A stretch of 64,000 nt of DNA. Origin: Bacteroidaceae bacterium (GTDB taxonomy: Bacteria; Bacteroidota; Bacteroidia; Bacteroidales; Bacteroidaceae). The notes below the pieces were generated by a model that was not told the DNA's origin, ran no database searches, and saw only the letters and a list, made by a program, of their open reading frames with translations. A program made the position numbers and the translations under genes. The DNA is taken from contig JAEDMP010000002.1 of assembly GCA_016302965.1 (NCBI GenBank), positions 15,839 to 79,838 on the forward strand, in the 5' to 3' direction. Within the stretch, counting starts at the first letter, position 1, and each line of letters begins with the position of its first letter. This document shows, piece after piece, positions 41,641 to 49,721 of this stretch.

Positions 41641-41648
41641 TATATTTG
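41641..41648 (+). promoter_or_regulatory. dgt promoter -7 element
   Basis: TATATTTG, an exact TAnnTTTG match, 29 nt before the ATG at 41678; T-rich DNA about 20 nt upstream but no clean TTTG. Confidence 0.65.
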
Positions 41649-41677
41649 CATCTGTTAATGAGATTAATCCGTCTGTT

Positions 41678-43018
41678 ATGATGAATTGGAACCAACTAAT
41701 CACCAACAAAAGACTGGGCCAGGAGTCGAAGCACGGTGAGCGCCATGACGACCGGACCGAGTTCAAGCGCGACTACGACCGTCTGATTTTTTCCGCCCCC
41801 TTCCGTCGCCTGCAGAACAAAACGCAAGTGTTCCCTCTGCCGGGCAGCATCTTTGTGCATAACCGTCTTACTCACAGTTTGGAGGTGGCGAGTGTGGGCA
41901 TGTCTTTGGGCTGTGATGTGGCACGCCAACTCACAGCCAGGAACCCCGAGCTGGCCCAGACGATGATTGGTGAAATCGGGCAGATTGTAGCCACTGCCTG
42001 CCTGGCCCATGACATGGGCAATCCGCCCTTTGGCCATTCTGGTGAGAAAGCCATCCAGACCTTCTTCTCCGAGGGACCGGGTAGCCGGCTGAGGAGGCAG
42101 GTCTCTGAGCGCTTCTGGAGTGACATCACCCACTTTGAAGGTAATGCCAATGCCTTCCGTCTGCTCACCCATCGCTTCAAGGGACGCCGTACGGGCGGTT
42201 TTGTGCTCACTTATTCCACCTTGGCCAGCATTGTGAAATATCCCTTCTCCTCGTCTCTTGCCGGTGGAAAAGGCAAGTTCGGATTCTTTGAGAGTGAGCG
42301 TGAATATTTTCAGCGTATTGCCGATGAAATGGGCATTATTTGTGTCGAATCGTCTGATTCCGGCCTGCGCTATAGTCGCCATCCATTGGTCTATCTGGTG
42401 GAGGCCGCCGATGATATCTGCTATGAGGTGATGGATATCGAAGATGCCCATAAGCTGAAGATTCTCAGCTATGAGGAGACCTCCAGCCTCCTGCTGGGAT
42501 TTTTTGATGAGGCAACACAGTGCCATATCCTGAAGCGCATTGAAGATGAGGGACTGACCGACAACAACGAGAAGATTGTCTACATGCGTGCCAACGCCAT
42601 TGGTATGCTGGAACGCGAGTGTGTGAAAGCTTTTGTCAACCATGAGCAGGAGATTCTCTCCGGCACGTTCCGCGGCTCGCTGGTTGATGCCATCAGCGAG
42701 GTGCCGAAACAGGCTTACCGCAAATGTGCCGACCTGTCCATGCGGCGCATCTATTGCAGCAAGCCAGTATTGGATGTGGAACTCTCTGGTTACAAGATCA
42801 TGGAAACGCTGATGGAACAGATGACCGAGGCTGTCTGCCATCCCGGCAGATACTATTCGCAGCAGCTCATCAGCCGTGTGTCCAGCCAGTATGACATCGA
42901 TTCGGCCGACCTGGAGACCCGCCTCATGGCAGTCATCGACTATATCAGCGGCATGACCGATATCTATGCCCTCGATGTCTACCAGAAAATTAACGGCATC
43001 AGCCTGCCCATTGTCTGA
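41678..43018 (+). CDS. dgt: dGTP triphosphohydrolase (dGTPase)
   Basis: HD-superfamily enzyme that removes triphosphate from dGTP or other dNTPs. The 446 residues carry the metal and substrate-binding layout: RDYDRLIFSAPFRRLQNKTQVFPL (30-54), NRLTHSLEV (H66), and the HD pair in CLAHDMGNPPFGHSGE (H111-D112), with VEAADDICYEVMDIEDA (D near 245) supplying a further ligand. Length fits the Bacteroidota group. A second ATG follows directly at 41681. Divergent from dut. Confidence 0.93.
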   Translation: MMNWNQLITNKRLGQESKHGERHDDRTEFKRDYDRLIFSAPFRRLQNKTQVFPLPGSIFVHNRLTHSLEVASVGMSLGCDVARQLTARNPELAQTMIGEIGQIVATACLAHDMGNPPFGHSGEKAIQTFFSEGPGSRLRRQVSERFWSDITHFEGNANAFRLLTHRFKGRRTGGFVLTYSTLASIVKYPFSSSLAGGKGKFGFFESEREYFQRIADEMGIICVESSDSGLRYSRHPLVYLVEAADDICYEVMDIEDAHKLKILSYEETSSLLLGFFDEATQCHILKRIEDEGLTDNNEKIVYMRANAIGMLERECVKAFVNHEQEILSGTFRGSLVDAISEVPKQAYRKCADLSMRRIYCSKPVLDVELSGYKIMETLMEQMTEAVCHPGRYYSQQLISRVSSQYDIDSADLETRLMAVIDYISGMTDIYALDVYQKINGISLPIV

Positions 43019-43040
43019 TGGATGCAGGGTGATGCCGTTG

Positions 43041-43100
43041 GTTCCTGATGTTTTGAACTTGTTCCTGATGTTTTGAACTTGTTCCTGATGGCTGGAACTT
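43041..43100. repeat. 20-bp tandem repeat, 3 copies, between dgt and glsB-like gene
   Basis: Units 43041-43060 and 43061-43080 are identical (gttcctgatgttttgaactt); 43081-43100 has three changes. Each unit starts gttc and ends gaac plus tt, so each can form a small hairpin. It fills the gap between convergent genes and touches the last codon of the minus-strand gene. Confidence 0.92.
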
Positions 43101-44088
43101 ATTCCTTGTAGATGACATTGTTGGCTCCACTGGTAATCTTCAGTGCCTCGGGATGTTCCTTGATGAAGGAGTCGATGTGGCGCATGCGCTTCTCTTCCAG
43201 AATCTCGTCGACGGCAATCAGGATGCCGGTTTCCTCCACATCGCCGAAACCATCGTTGATGGCGGTGCCGAAGAGTTTCATGGTGGGACTCAGACTCATG
43301 TAGGCGTTGACCAATGGCGGGATGTTGAGACCCAGTTTGCGCACCTCACGGTTGAGGATGCGGTAGTCGTCCTTGAACGATTCCTCACAGAAAAGTTTCT
43401 TCAGTTCCTCTGGGTCTTCCTCGATTTCCAACGGTTTCATCGGGGTGATGAGGTTCTCTTTGTCATCGAAGTGCTTCTTCAGGAAATAGAGAATCATGTC
43501 GCGTCCCTTACGGATATAAGAGGGGTACATGGTCATCTTGCCGAAGAAATACTTCACGTTGGGCTTGATGACGGTCAGTGCACCCAGACCGTCCCAGAGG
43601 TTGTCGAGGGCGAACAGGCTTTTGCTGCCGTTCTTGTTGGTGTTCTGATAGGCCAATGACACGAAACTGCGTCCCAGTTCGATGGTTTGGGGCATGTAGT
43701 CGCGCATGAACCGCTCGGAGAAGTGGAACATGTGGCTGGTGGCAAGGATGGGCTGGCCGTCGGCACCCACCTCCACATCGGTGCCCAGGATATAGCGGTA
43801 GCCGCCGATAATCTCTTCAGCCTCGGGGTTCCACACGATGAGCTGTTTGTAGCAGTTATCCATCGTGTCAAATTCGTCCAGGTCGTAGGGCTTGCCTGTT
43901 CCTCCGCCAGCCTCTCTGAATGCGATTTCCCTCAGTCGTCCAATCTCCAGCAGGACATTGGGCGCATTGTGGGCATCAACGATATAAATCTCGTTGTGAC
44001 TCTTGTTGGTCATTCTGAGCTGGCGTTCAGGTGTCAGTTCTTTTTTGAGCAGTTCCTTGGAAATAGGCTGAATGATTTCCTTTACCAT
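43099..44088 (-). CDS. glsB: GNAT-type N-acyltransferase, probable glycine-lipid synthase GlsB
   Basis: 329 residues resembling the OlsB/GlsB hemolysin-like acyltransferases: IGRLREIAFREAGGGTGKPYDLDEFD near 47-72, YKQLIVWNPEAEEIIGGYRYILG near 80-105, and TIELGRSFVSLAYQ near 140. In Bacteroides a gene of this type attaches an acyl chain to the glycine amino group, and an adjacent PlsC-like gene adds the second chain. That gene is present 60 nt upstream here. Assignment rests on family resemblance plus the pairing; ornithine as acceptor cannot be excluded. Confidence 0.75.
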   Translation of the reverse strand: MVKEIIQPISKELLKKELTPERQLRMTNKSHNEIYIVDAHNAPNVLLEIGRLREIAFREAGGGTGKPYDLDEFDTMDNCYKQLIVWNPEAEEIIGGYRYILGTDVEVGADGQPILATSHMFHFSERFMRDYMPQTIELGRSFVSLAYQNTNKNGSKSLFALDNLWDGLGALTVIKPNVKYFFGKMTMYPSYIRKGRDMILYFLKKHFDDKENLITPMKPLEIEEDPEELKKLFCEESFKDDYRILNREVRKLGLNIPPLVNAYMSLSPTMKLFGTAINDGFGDVEETGILIAVDEILEEKRMRHIDSFIKEHPEALKITSGANNVIYKE

Positions 44089-44148
44089 TTTTTTTCTTTT
44101 TGAGGTTTGTTTTTTTATCCATTTGTTGTTGGGGGCTTGTCAGCCGCA

Positions 44149-44976
44149 TCATAGCTCGTAGACGCGCTCCTTCACATATTGAGCCCACTGTTGGGGCGTT
44201 TTGCTCTTGTCGAAGGTCTGCCAGGGGATGGGCTTGCCGATGGCCACCCGGAAGGTCTTGTGCACATTTTTGTACATTTCATCGACCAGGAAGAGCATGG
44301 CGATGTTCACTTTCTTCACGTAGTTGTCGGAGAAATTGGCCAGACGGTAGAAAAATTCCGAGTTCTGTCCGCCAAAATGGATGGGAACCACGTCGCGCTG
44401 GTATTCCACACTCTTGGTGATGAAGGTCTTTTTCCATTCGATGTCCTGGATGACACCATTCCTTTTGCGGGAGCAGATGCCGGCGGGGAACATCAGCATG
44501 TGGTTGTCGCTCTTGAATCCGGCCTCTACCATGGCAGGGAAGTTGCGGCTTTGTGACCCCGTCTTGTTGATGGGGATGCACACGGGAGCCAGTCCGGGCA
44601 GGTTCATGAGGATGTCGTTGACGAGATAGCGGAAGCGTCCGTCGTAATGTCTGCCGATAATGGCACCCAGGGCCACACCGTCTTCGCCCCCCAGCGGATG
44701 GTTGCTGACGAAGGTGTAGAGCTTGCCGTCATTCTTGTCGGGCAGATTTTCTTCACCCACCAGTTCGAGGGTCATGTCGAGATAGCGTACACACTCCTCC
44801 AGCCAGTCGGTCCCCGACAGGTGACGGCTCTCCCATAGATATTTGTTCACCTCATCCTGGTGGATGATGTGTTTGAGCCAGTTGGTCAAGGGTTTGGGCA
44901 CAAAGCGGGCTTTGGGACCCATCTTACTCTTCAACACCTTTTCGATGTCGATTGTGTTTTGTGTAACCTGTTCCAT
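44149..44976 (-). CDS. glsA: PlsC-like O-acyltransferase, probable GlsA
   Basis: 275 residues. Acyltransferase motif block I reads SNHPLGGEDG (H93): the classic HX4D aspartate position is Glu98, with Asp99 next to it. Block III-like segment MLMFPAGICSRKRNGVIQD and PIHFGG follow. Predicted to O-acylate the lyso-lipid made by the next gene to give glycine lipids in the membrane. The frame is open to an ATG at 45057, but the promoter at 45024-45031 lies inside that extension, so the start is placed at 44976 (MEQVTQNTIDIEKV). First gene of the pair. Confidence 0.78.
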   Translation of the reverse strand: MEQVTQNTIDIEKVLKSKMGPKARFVPKPLTNWLKHIIHQDEVNKYLWESRHLSGTDWLEECVRYLDMTLELVGEENLPDKNDGKLYTFVSNHPLGGEDGVALGAIIGRHYDGRFRYLVNDILMNLPGLAPVCIPINKTGSQSRNFPAMVEAGFKSDNHMLMFPAGICSRKRNGVIQDIEWKKTFITKSVEYQRDVVPIHFGGQNSEFFYRLANFSDNYVKKVNIAMLFLVDEMYKNVHKTFRVAIGKPIPWQTFDKSKTPQQWAQYVKERVYEL

Positions 44977-45023
44977 TCTCTCTTTTGACGTTCCTAAATG
45001 ACGTTTGTTTACTAACCGTGATG

Positions 45024-45031
45024 CAAAAGTA
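45024..45031 (-). promoter_or_regulatory. glsA-like promoter -7 element
   Basis: Minus-strand TACTTTTG, an exact TAnnTTTG match, 47 nt before the ATG at 44976. It decides the start of that gene. The remaining gap to mraZ (45058-45465) holds T-rich DNA, an 11-bp repeat and a hairpin. Confidence 0.65.
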
Positions 45032-45190
45032 ACTAAATCCTTTGTATTAAGCGACATTTTTCTCTAAAAATTCGAAAAAAACTTTGAATTGTGCATGATT
45101 TTGTCTGTTTTTCGTTCATTTCTGCCTTTCTTTTGTCTTTTTTTCCTGCTTCATAAGGAGTGTTCAGATTTTCCTTTCTGCCTCTGACCT

Positions 45191-45234
45191 GCCTCCGTTC
45201 TGCCTCCGTTCTGATTCCGTTGTGACTCCGTTGT
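45191..45234. repeat. 11-bp tandem repeat, 4 copies
   Basis: gcctccgttct, gcctccgttct, gattccgttgt, gactccgttgt at 45191, 45202, 45213 and 45224. The first two are identical and the last two diverged. No coding frame found across it. Confidence 0.85.
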
Positions 45235-45236
45235 GC

Positions 45237-45298
45237 CTCTTATTTCTGAAGGCTGAAATGCCGATAAACACTGGGGTTTCGGCGATTTCAGATAAGAG
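45237..45298. other. 62-nt imperfect hairpin in the glsA-mraZ gap
   Basis: CTCTTAT (45237-45243) pairs with ATAAGAG (45292-45298); TGAAATGCCGA (45254-45264) pairs with TCGGCGATTTCA (45279-45290) with one bulge. It directly follows the 11-bp repeat and lies outside both predicted transcripts. Confidence 0.45.
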
Positions 45299-45465
45299 AC
45301 CGATAAGAGCAAGGCTCTGCAAACAGGGGTAGGGCTGGCCGGATGCCATCAGAAAGGGTCCGTATGCCCCACCCGGCGTTATTTGTCCGTTGTTTCTTAA
45401 GTGGTTGAAAATAAGGATTATAAAATGAATGCCAAGAAAAGATGAAAAATAATTTGTAAAAAGTG

Positions 45466-45490
45466 TGGGAAAAAGTGGGGAAAAGTGGGG
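45466..45490 (+). promoter_or_regulatory. Candidate MraZ operator: three TGGGN boxes
   Basis: TGGGA (45466-45470), TGGGG (45476-45480) and TGGGG (45486-45490), exactly 10 bp apart, each pair separated by 5 nt (AAAAG). This is the repeat pattern bound by E. coli MraZ. It covers the -33 position and ends 9 nt before the -7 element, so binding should repress mraZ and the cluster. Confidence 0.85.
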
Positions 45491-45499
45491 GAAATGTTG

Positions 45500-45507
45500 T
45501 AACTTTG
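45500..45507 (+). promoter_or_regulatory. mraZ / dcw cluster promoter -7 element
   Basis: TAACTTTG, an exact match, 29 nt before the mraZ ATG. The usual -33 window is occupied by the TGGGN boxes. Confidence 0.8.
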
Positions 45508-45536
45508 TAGCGGAATCTTTTTAAAAAGAGGTATTC

Positions 45537-45980
45537 ATGCGTTTTTTAGGGAATATAGAAGCCAAAATCGACGTCAAGGGACGTGTCTTCTTCCCCGCCT
45601 TGTTCCGTAAGGAATTGCAGAAGGCTGGAGAGGAACGCATGGTCATGCGCAAGGATGTCTTCCAATCCTGTCTGGTGCTTTATCCGGAAAGCGTGTGGAA
45701 TGAGCAGCTCGACCACTTGCGTGCCCGGCTCAGCAGGTGGAATGCCCGATCGCAGATGGTCTACCGGCAGTTTGTTGCTGACGTAGAATTGGTGACGCTC
45801 GACGGTAATGGCCGTTTCCTGATTCCCAAACGCTACGTGCAGATGGCCGACCTCCACCAAGAGGTGAAATTCATAGGTATGGGAGATACCATCGAGCTTT
45901 GGGGGAAAGAGCAGGCAGAAGGTTCCTTCATGGAAGCGGAAGATTTCCAGCAAGCATTGGAACAGCTGATGGAAGAATAA
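45537..45980 (+). CDS. mraZ: Transcriptional regulator MraZ
   Basis: Autoregulator at the head of the dcw cluster; forms ring-shaped oligomers that bind repeated boxes in its own promoter. The 147 residues contain two SpoVT/AbrB-like halves, each with the DxxxR DNA-binding motif: DVKGR (D12-R16) in IDVKGRVFFP and DGNGR (D89-R93) in LDGNGRFLIP. Length is normal for the family. Matching TGGGN boxes are present just upstream. It is followed after 84 nt, with tandem repeats, by rsmH. Confidence 0.96.
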   Translation: MRFLGNIEAKIDVKGRVFFPALFRKELQKAGEERMVMRKDVFQSCLVLYPESVWNEQLDHLRARLSRWNARSQMVYRQFVADVELVTLDGNGRFLIPKRYVQMADLHQEVKFIGMGDTIELWGKEQAEGSFMEAEDFQQALEQLMEE

Positions 45981-46000
45981 TCATAGCATACCATATTTGG

Positions 46001-46042
46001 CACATTATTCATAGCACATTATTCATAGCAAATTATTCATAG
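46001..46042. repeat. 14-bp tandem repeat, 3 copies, mraZ-rsmH gap
   Basis: cacattattcatag at 46001-46014 and 46015-46028, caaattattcatag at 46029-46042, then a diverged unit to 46058. In a shifted register 10 of 14 positions match the 14-bp unit found before prfB. It ends within 23 nt of the rsmH start. Confidence 0.9.
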
Positions 46043-46064
46043 CAATCAATACGCATAGCACCAA

Positions 46065-47018
46065 ATGATACGTGACGAGAAAATATTGACAGCAGACGGC
46101 TATCACGTGCCAGTCTTGCTGGGAGAGAGTGTCGACGGCCTGGCCATCAAACCCGACGGCGTATATGTGGATGTGACCTTCGGAGGCGGAGGCCACAGCC
46201 GCGAGATACTCAGCCGACTGGGGCCGGAGGGACGGCTCTACAGTTTCGACCAGGATGCTGATGCCCGTGACAATGCCGTCACCGGTGATAGCCGTTTCCA
46301 TTTTGTGCGCAGCAATTTCCGCTATCTGAAAAACTGGATGCGCTATTATGGCGAAGACCATATCGACGGATTGCTTGCCGACCTCGGAGTGTCGAGCCAT
46401 CACTTCGATGACGGACAGCGGGGGTTCTCCTTCCGCTTTGACGCTCCGCTCGATATGCGCATGAACCAGCAGGCCCTGGTGAGTGCAGCCGATGTGGTGA
46501 ACGGTTACGAAGAGCAGAAGCTCGCAGACGTGTTCTATCTCTATGGCGAGATGAAAAATGCCCGCAAGATTGCCGCAGCCATCGTCAAGGCCCGTAGTGC
46601 CAAGGCCATCGTCACAACCGCCGACCTGATGGCCGCCATGGCAAGCGTGATTGGCAAGGAAAAGGAGAAGAAAGACCTGGCACGACTCTTCCAGGCGCTC
46701 CGCATCGAGGTGAACCATGAGATGGATGCCCTCAGAGAGATGCTCCTGGCCGCTACCGAATGTCTGGCTCCCGGCGGCCGCCTTTCGGTCATTACCTACC
46801 ACTCGCTCGAAGACCGCATGGTGAAGAATGTGATGAAAGCTGGCAATGTGGAGGGAATGCTGAAACAAGACTTCTTCGGGCGGGTGCAGACTCCCTATCG
46901 GTTGGTCAACAACAAGGTGATTGTGCCTGCTGATGACGAACAGGCCAGCAACCCCCGCAGCAGAAGTGCCAAACTCAGAGTGGCTGAAAAGAAAGATACA
47001 ATGGTTACCCATGACTGA
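46065..47018 (+). CDS. rsmH: 16S rRNA (cytosine1402-N4)-methyltransferase
   Basis: SAM-dependent methylation of C1402 in the 16S decoding centre; formerly mraW. The 317 residues begin with HVPVLLGESVDGLAIKPDGVYVDVTFGGGGHSREIL, the SAM-binding GGGGHS loop (near residues 38-45), then DGLLADLGVSSHHFDDGQRGFSFRFDAPLDMRM (near 105-137) and the C-terminal SYHSLEDRMVKN-like segment (TYHSLEDRMVKN near 244). Its stop overlaps the likely ftsL start by 8 nt. Confidence 0.96.
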   Translation: MIRDEKILTADGYHVPVLLGESVDGLAIKPDGVYVDVTFGGGGHSREILSRLGPEGRLYSFDQDADARDNAVTGDSRFHFVRSNFRYLKNWMRYYGEDHIDGLLADLGVSSHHFDDGQRGFSFRFDAPLDMRMNQQALVSAADVVNGYEEQKLADVFYLYGEMKNARKIAAAIVKARSAKAIVTTADLMAAMASVIGKEKEKKDLARLFQALRIEVNHEMDALREMLLAATECLAPGGRLSVITYHSLEDRMVKNVMKAGNVEGMLKQDFFGRVQTPYRLVNNKVIVPADDEQASNPRSRSAKLRVAEKKDTMVTHD

Positions 47019-47499
47019 TGGTTTCCATAGACAAAAAGACAAAGACAGCAAGATGAAAGACAAACAACAAGAACAGATTGCCGCTGCGCAGGCATCGGCA
47101 ACCGAACAGAAGATAGAAGAAACCATTGAGATAATCAGGGCCAGCGTGACCGAGGAGGAATCCCGGCCTGCAGCCACGCTCACCCTGAAGAAGGTGATTG
47201 GCGGTGACATCCTCACGGCGGCGATGGTCAGGAGCCAGCTCTGGCTCTTCGTGCTCATCGTTGGTTTTACGATTGTCTATGTGGCGTTCCGCTACCAGTG
47301 CCAGCAGGATATGATTCTCATCGACAAACTCGAAAAGAAACTGAAAGATGCCAAATACAGGGCATTGGCCAGTTCGAGCGAGTTGACCGAGCGTTGCAGG
47401 GAGAGTCATGTGCTTGAACTGCTGAAAACCAACAAGGACAGTACCATCCAGGTGGCTGACCAGCCCCCCTATATCATCAAGATTGACGGCAAACGATGA
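47011..47499 (+). CDS. ftsL: FtsL-like cell division protein
   Basis: Bitopic septal protein expected to bridge FtsQ and FtsW/FtsI. The 162-residue product has a charged cytoplasmic N terminus, one membrane segment (LWLFVLIVGFTIVYVAF, near residues 75-92), and a short periplasmic coiled coil (MILIDKLEKKLKDAKYRALASSSEL). It is recognised by topology and its place between rsmH and ftsI; sequence conservation is low, as usual for FtsL. The ATG at 47011 overlaps the rsmH stop; an ATG at 47053 is a plausible shorter start. The cytoplasmic tail is longer than in E. coli. Confidence 0.85.
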   Translation: MTDGFHRQKDKDSKMKDKQQEQIAAAQASATEQKIEETIEIIRASVTEEESRPAATLTLKKVIGGDILTAAMVRSQLWLFVLIVGFTIVYVAFRYQCQQDMILIDKLEKKLKDAKYRALASSSELTERCRESHVLELLKTNKDSTIQVADQPPYIIKIDGKR

Positions 47500-47553
47500 G
47501 CAACGGAGAGAAAAGGAAGTTGACAAAAAACATGTATACCAGAAGCGACAATC

Positions 47554-49707
47554 ATGAGCAAGTTTGACAGCAAGAACGTCATGCCACGCTATTTTGCCAT
47601 AGCGGTGGTCTTTACCATCCTCGGCTGTGCCGTCATCGGCAAGGCTCTCTATATCATGTCGGCCAAAAAGAGCTACTGGATGGAGGTGGCTGCCCGTCAG
47701 AAGCGTGACAGTGTCTGTGTCATGCCCAACCGTGGCAACATACTCAGTTGCGACGGACAGCTGATGGCCAGCAGCATACCCGAATATAAGATCTATATGG
47801 ACTTCCAAGCCGGAGGGGCCAAGAAAGATACGATGTGGATGGACAGTGTAGACCTCATCTGCGAGGGGCTCCACCGCATCTTCCCCACCAAGAGTGTGGA
47901 GCAGTTCAAGGAAGACCTGGAGAAGGGACACAAGAAGATGTCGCGCAACTGGGCCATCTGGAACAAACGCATCGACTATAACACCTTTGTCGAGGTGAAG
48001 AAACTGCCCATCTTCAGGCAGTCCCAATACAAGGGCGGCTTCTACTACACCGAGTTCAACGCCCGCAGGCGTCCCTTCGGCTCACTGGCCCAGCGCACGG
48101 TGGGCGACCTGTTCGGTGCCAAGGACTCCGCCCGCTGCGGTCTGGAACTCTCCTACGACAGCATCCTCAGAGGCACCACCGGTCTGACCCACCGCCGCAA
48201 GGTGCTCAACAAATACATGAACATCCTCATCGCCCCGCCCGTGGATGGTGCCGACATAGTGACCACCATCGATGTCTACATGCAGGACCTGGCTGAAAAA
48301 GCCGTCGTCGATGAGCTCAAGGAAATCAACGGCGAGCTGGGCGTGGCGGTGCTCATGGAGGTGAAGACCGGCGACATCAAGGCCATCGTCAACATGACCC
48401 GATGTGCTGACGGCCAATACCGGGAGGTGAAGAACAATGCCGTTTCCGATTTGCGTGAGCCCGGCTCGGTGTTCAAGACCGCCTCTATCCTGGTGGCACT
48501 CGACGATGGGGTGGTGGACACCACCTATCGCGTGGACACCGGCTCCGGTGTCTGGCCGATGCACGGACGCGAGATGAAAGACCACAACTGGCGCCGTGGC
48601 GGCTATCAGGTCATTTCGCTGCCGCGGAGCCTCGAGGTGAGTTCGAACATCGGTGTCAGCCGCATCATCGACGAGCATTACGGCAATCATCCCGAAAAGT
48701 TTGTCGAGGGCATCTACCGCACCGGCCTGGCCAGCGACCTGCATCTGCCCTTTGTCGGCTCCACCAAGCCACGCATCCGTATGCCGGAGAAGAACAGCCG
48801 CGGACAGTACCTCAACTGGAGCAAGACGGCCCTGGCCTGGATGAGCATCGGCTATGAGACCCAGATACCGCCCATCAGTACCGTCACCTTCTATAACGCC
48901 ATTGCCAACGATGGCATCATGATGCGCCCCCGCTTTGTGAAGGAGATACAGAAGAATGGGGAGACGATAGTAGAGTTCCCGCCCGAGAAGGTGATGGAAC
49001 GGCGGATTGCCAAGCTCAGTACGGTGAAGACCATGCAGACCATCCTCGAGCATGTGGTGAGCCAGGGACTGGGCAAGAAGGCCGGTTCCAAACTCTTCAA
49101 GGTGGCCGGCAAGACCGGTACGGCGCAGATCGCCGAGGATGGGGCAGGTTATCACAGCGGTACGATGAAATACTGGCTCAGTTTTGCAGGCTTCTTCCCC
49201 GCCGATAACCCTCGCTACAGTTGCATCGTCTGTCTGAAGAAGTCGGGACTGCCCGCATCGGGAGGCGGCATGAGCGGCGTGGTGTTCCATGAGATAGCCG
49301 AGGGTGTGATGGCACGACTGCTGAAGTTTGATGTGGCCGATGCCCAGGACACCACCTCGATCCTGGTGCCCGACGTGAAGAACGGCAATATCCTGGCTGC
49401 CGACTATGTGCTCTCCCAGTTGGGTGTGAAGACCAACCAGAACTGGACGGGCAGCTATGCCACCGGCAATCCCATCTGGGGAACCACCGACCGCAGACCC
49501 CAACAGGTGGCACTTACCACGATGACCGTAAACAACCATACCGTGCCCGATGTGCGAGGCATGGGCGCACGCGATGCGGTGTACCTGCTCGAACAATCCG
49601 GACTGAAGGTGCAAATCAAGGGATGCGGCAAGGTGGTCAAGCAGAGTGCCGTGCCCGGTACGGTACCCCACAAAGGCTCGCTGTGTGAAATCATTTTGGA
49701 AAACTAA
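47554..49707 (+). CDS. ftsI: Septal transpeptidase FtsI (PBP3) with PASTA tail
   Basis: Class B penicillin-binding protein that cross-links septal peptidoglycan. The 717 residues have an N-terminal anchor ([21 protein letters not shown]), a pedestal domain, and a transpeptidase with [10 protein letters not shown] (SxxK serine near 308), SSN ([10 protein letters not shown], near 366), and AGKTGTAQ (near 524). The C terminus contains a clear PASTA unit, [20 protein letters not shown], and a partial one before it ([20 protein letters not shown]). PASTA tails are normal in Bacteroidota FtsI. It follows ftsL by 54 nt. Confidence 0.95.
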   Translation: MSKFDSKNVMPRYFAIAVVFTILGCAVIGKALYIMSAKKSYWMEVAARQKRDSVCVMPNRGNILSCDGQLMASSIPEYKIYMDFQAGGAKKDTMWMDSVDLICEGLHRIFPTKSVEQFKEDLEKGHKKMSRNWAIWNKRIDYNTFVEVKKLPIFRQSQYKGGFYYTEFNARRRPFGSLAQRTVGDLFGAKDSARCGLELSYDSILRGTTGLTHRRKVLNKYMNILIAPPVDGADIVTTIDVYMQDLAEKAVVDELKEINGELGVAVLMEVKTGDIKAIVNMTRCADGQYREVKNNAVSDLREPGSVFKTASILVALDDGVVDTTYRVDTGSGVWPMHGREMKDHNWRRGGYQVISLPRSLEVSSNIGVSRIIDEHYGNHPEKFVEGIYRTGLASDLHLPFVGSTKPRIRMPEKNSRGQYLNWSKTALAWMSIGYETQIPPISTVTFYNAIANDGIMMRPRFVKEIQKNGETIVEFPPEKVMERRIAKLSTVKTMQTILEHVVSQGLGKKAGSKLFKVAGKTGTAQIAEDGAGYHSGTMKYWLSFAGFFPADNPRYSCIVCLKKSGLPASGGGMSGVVFHEIAEGVMARLLKFDVADAQDTTSILVPDVKNGNILAADYVLSQLGVKTNQNWTGSYATGNPIWGTTDRRPQQVALTTMTVNNHTVPDVRGMGARDAVYLLEQSGLKVQIKGCGKVVKQSAVPGTVPHKGSLCEIILEN

Positions 49708-49721
49708 CAAACAGATATATT

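Noticed and set aside
43041..43100. CRISPR array
   Set aside because: The 20-bp units are directly adjacent with no spacers, and no cas genes are in the window.
48082..49710. 542-codon minus-strand frame
   Set aside because: Antisense to ftsI, whose catalytic motifs are all present on the plus strand.
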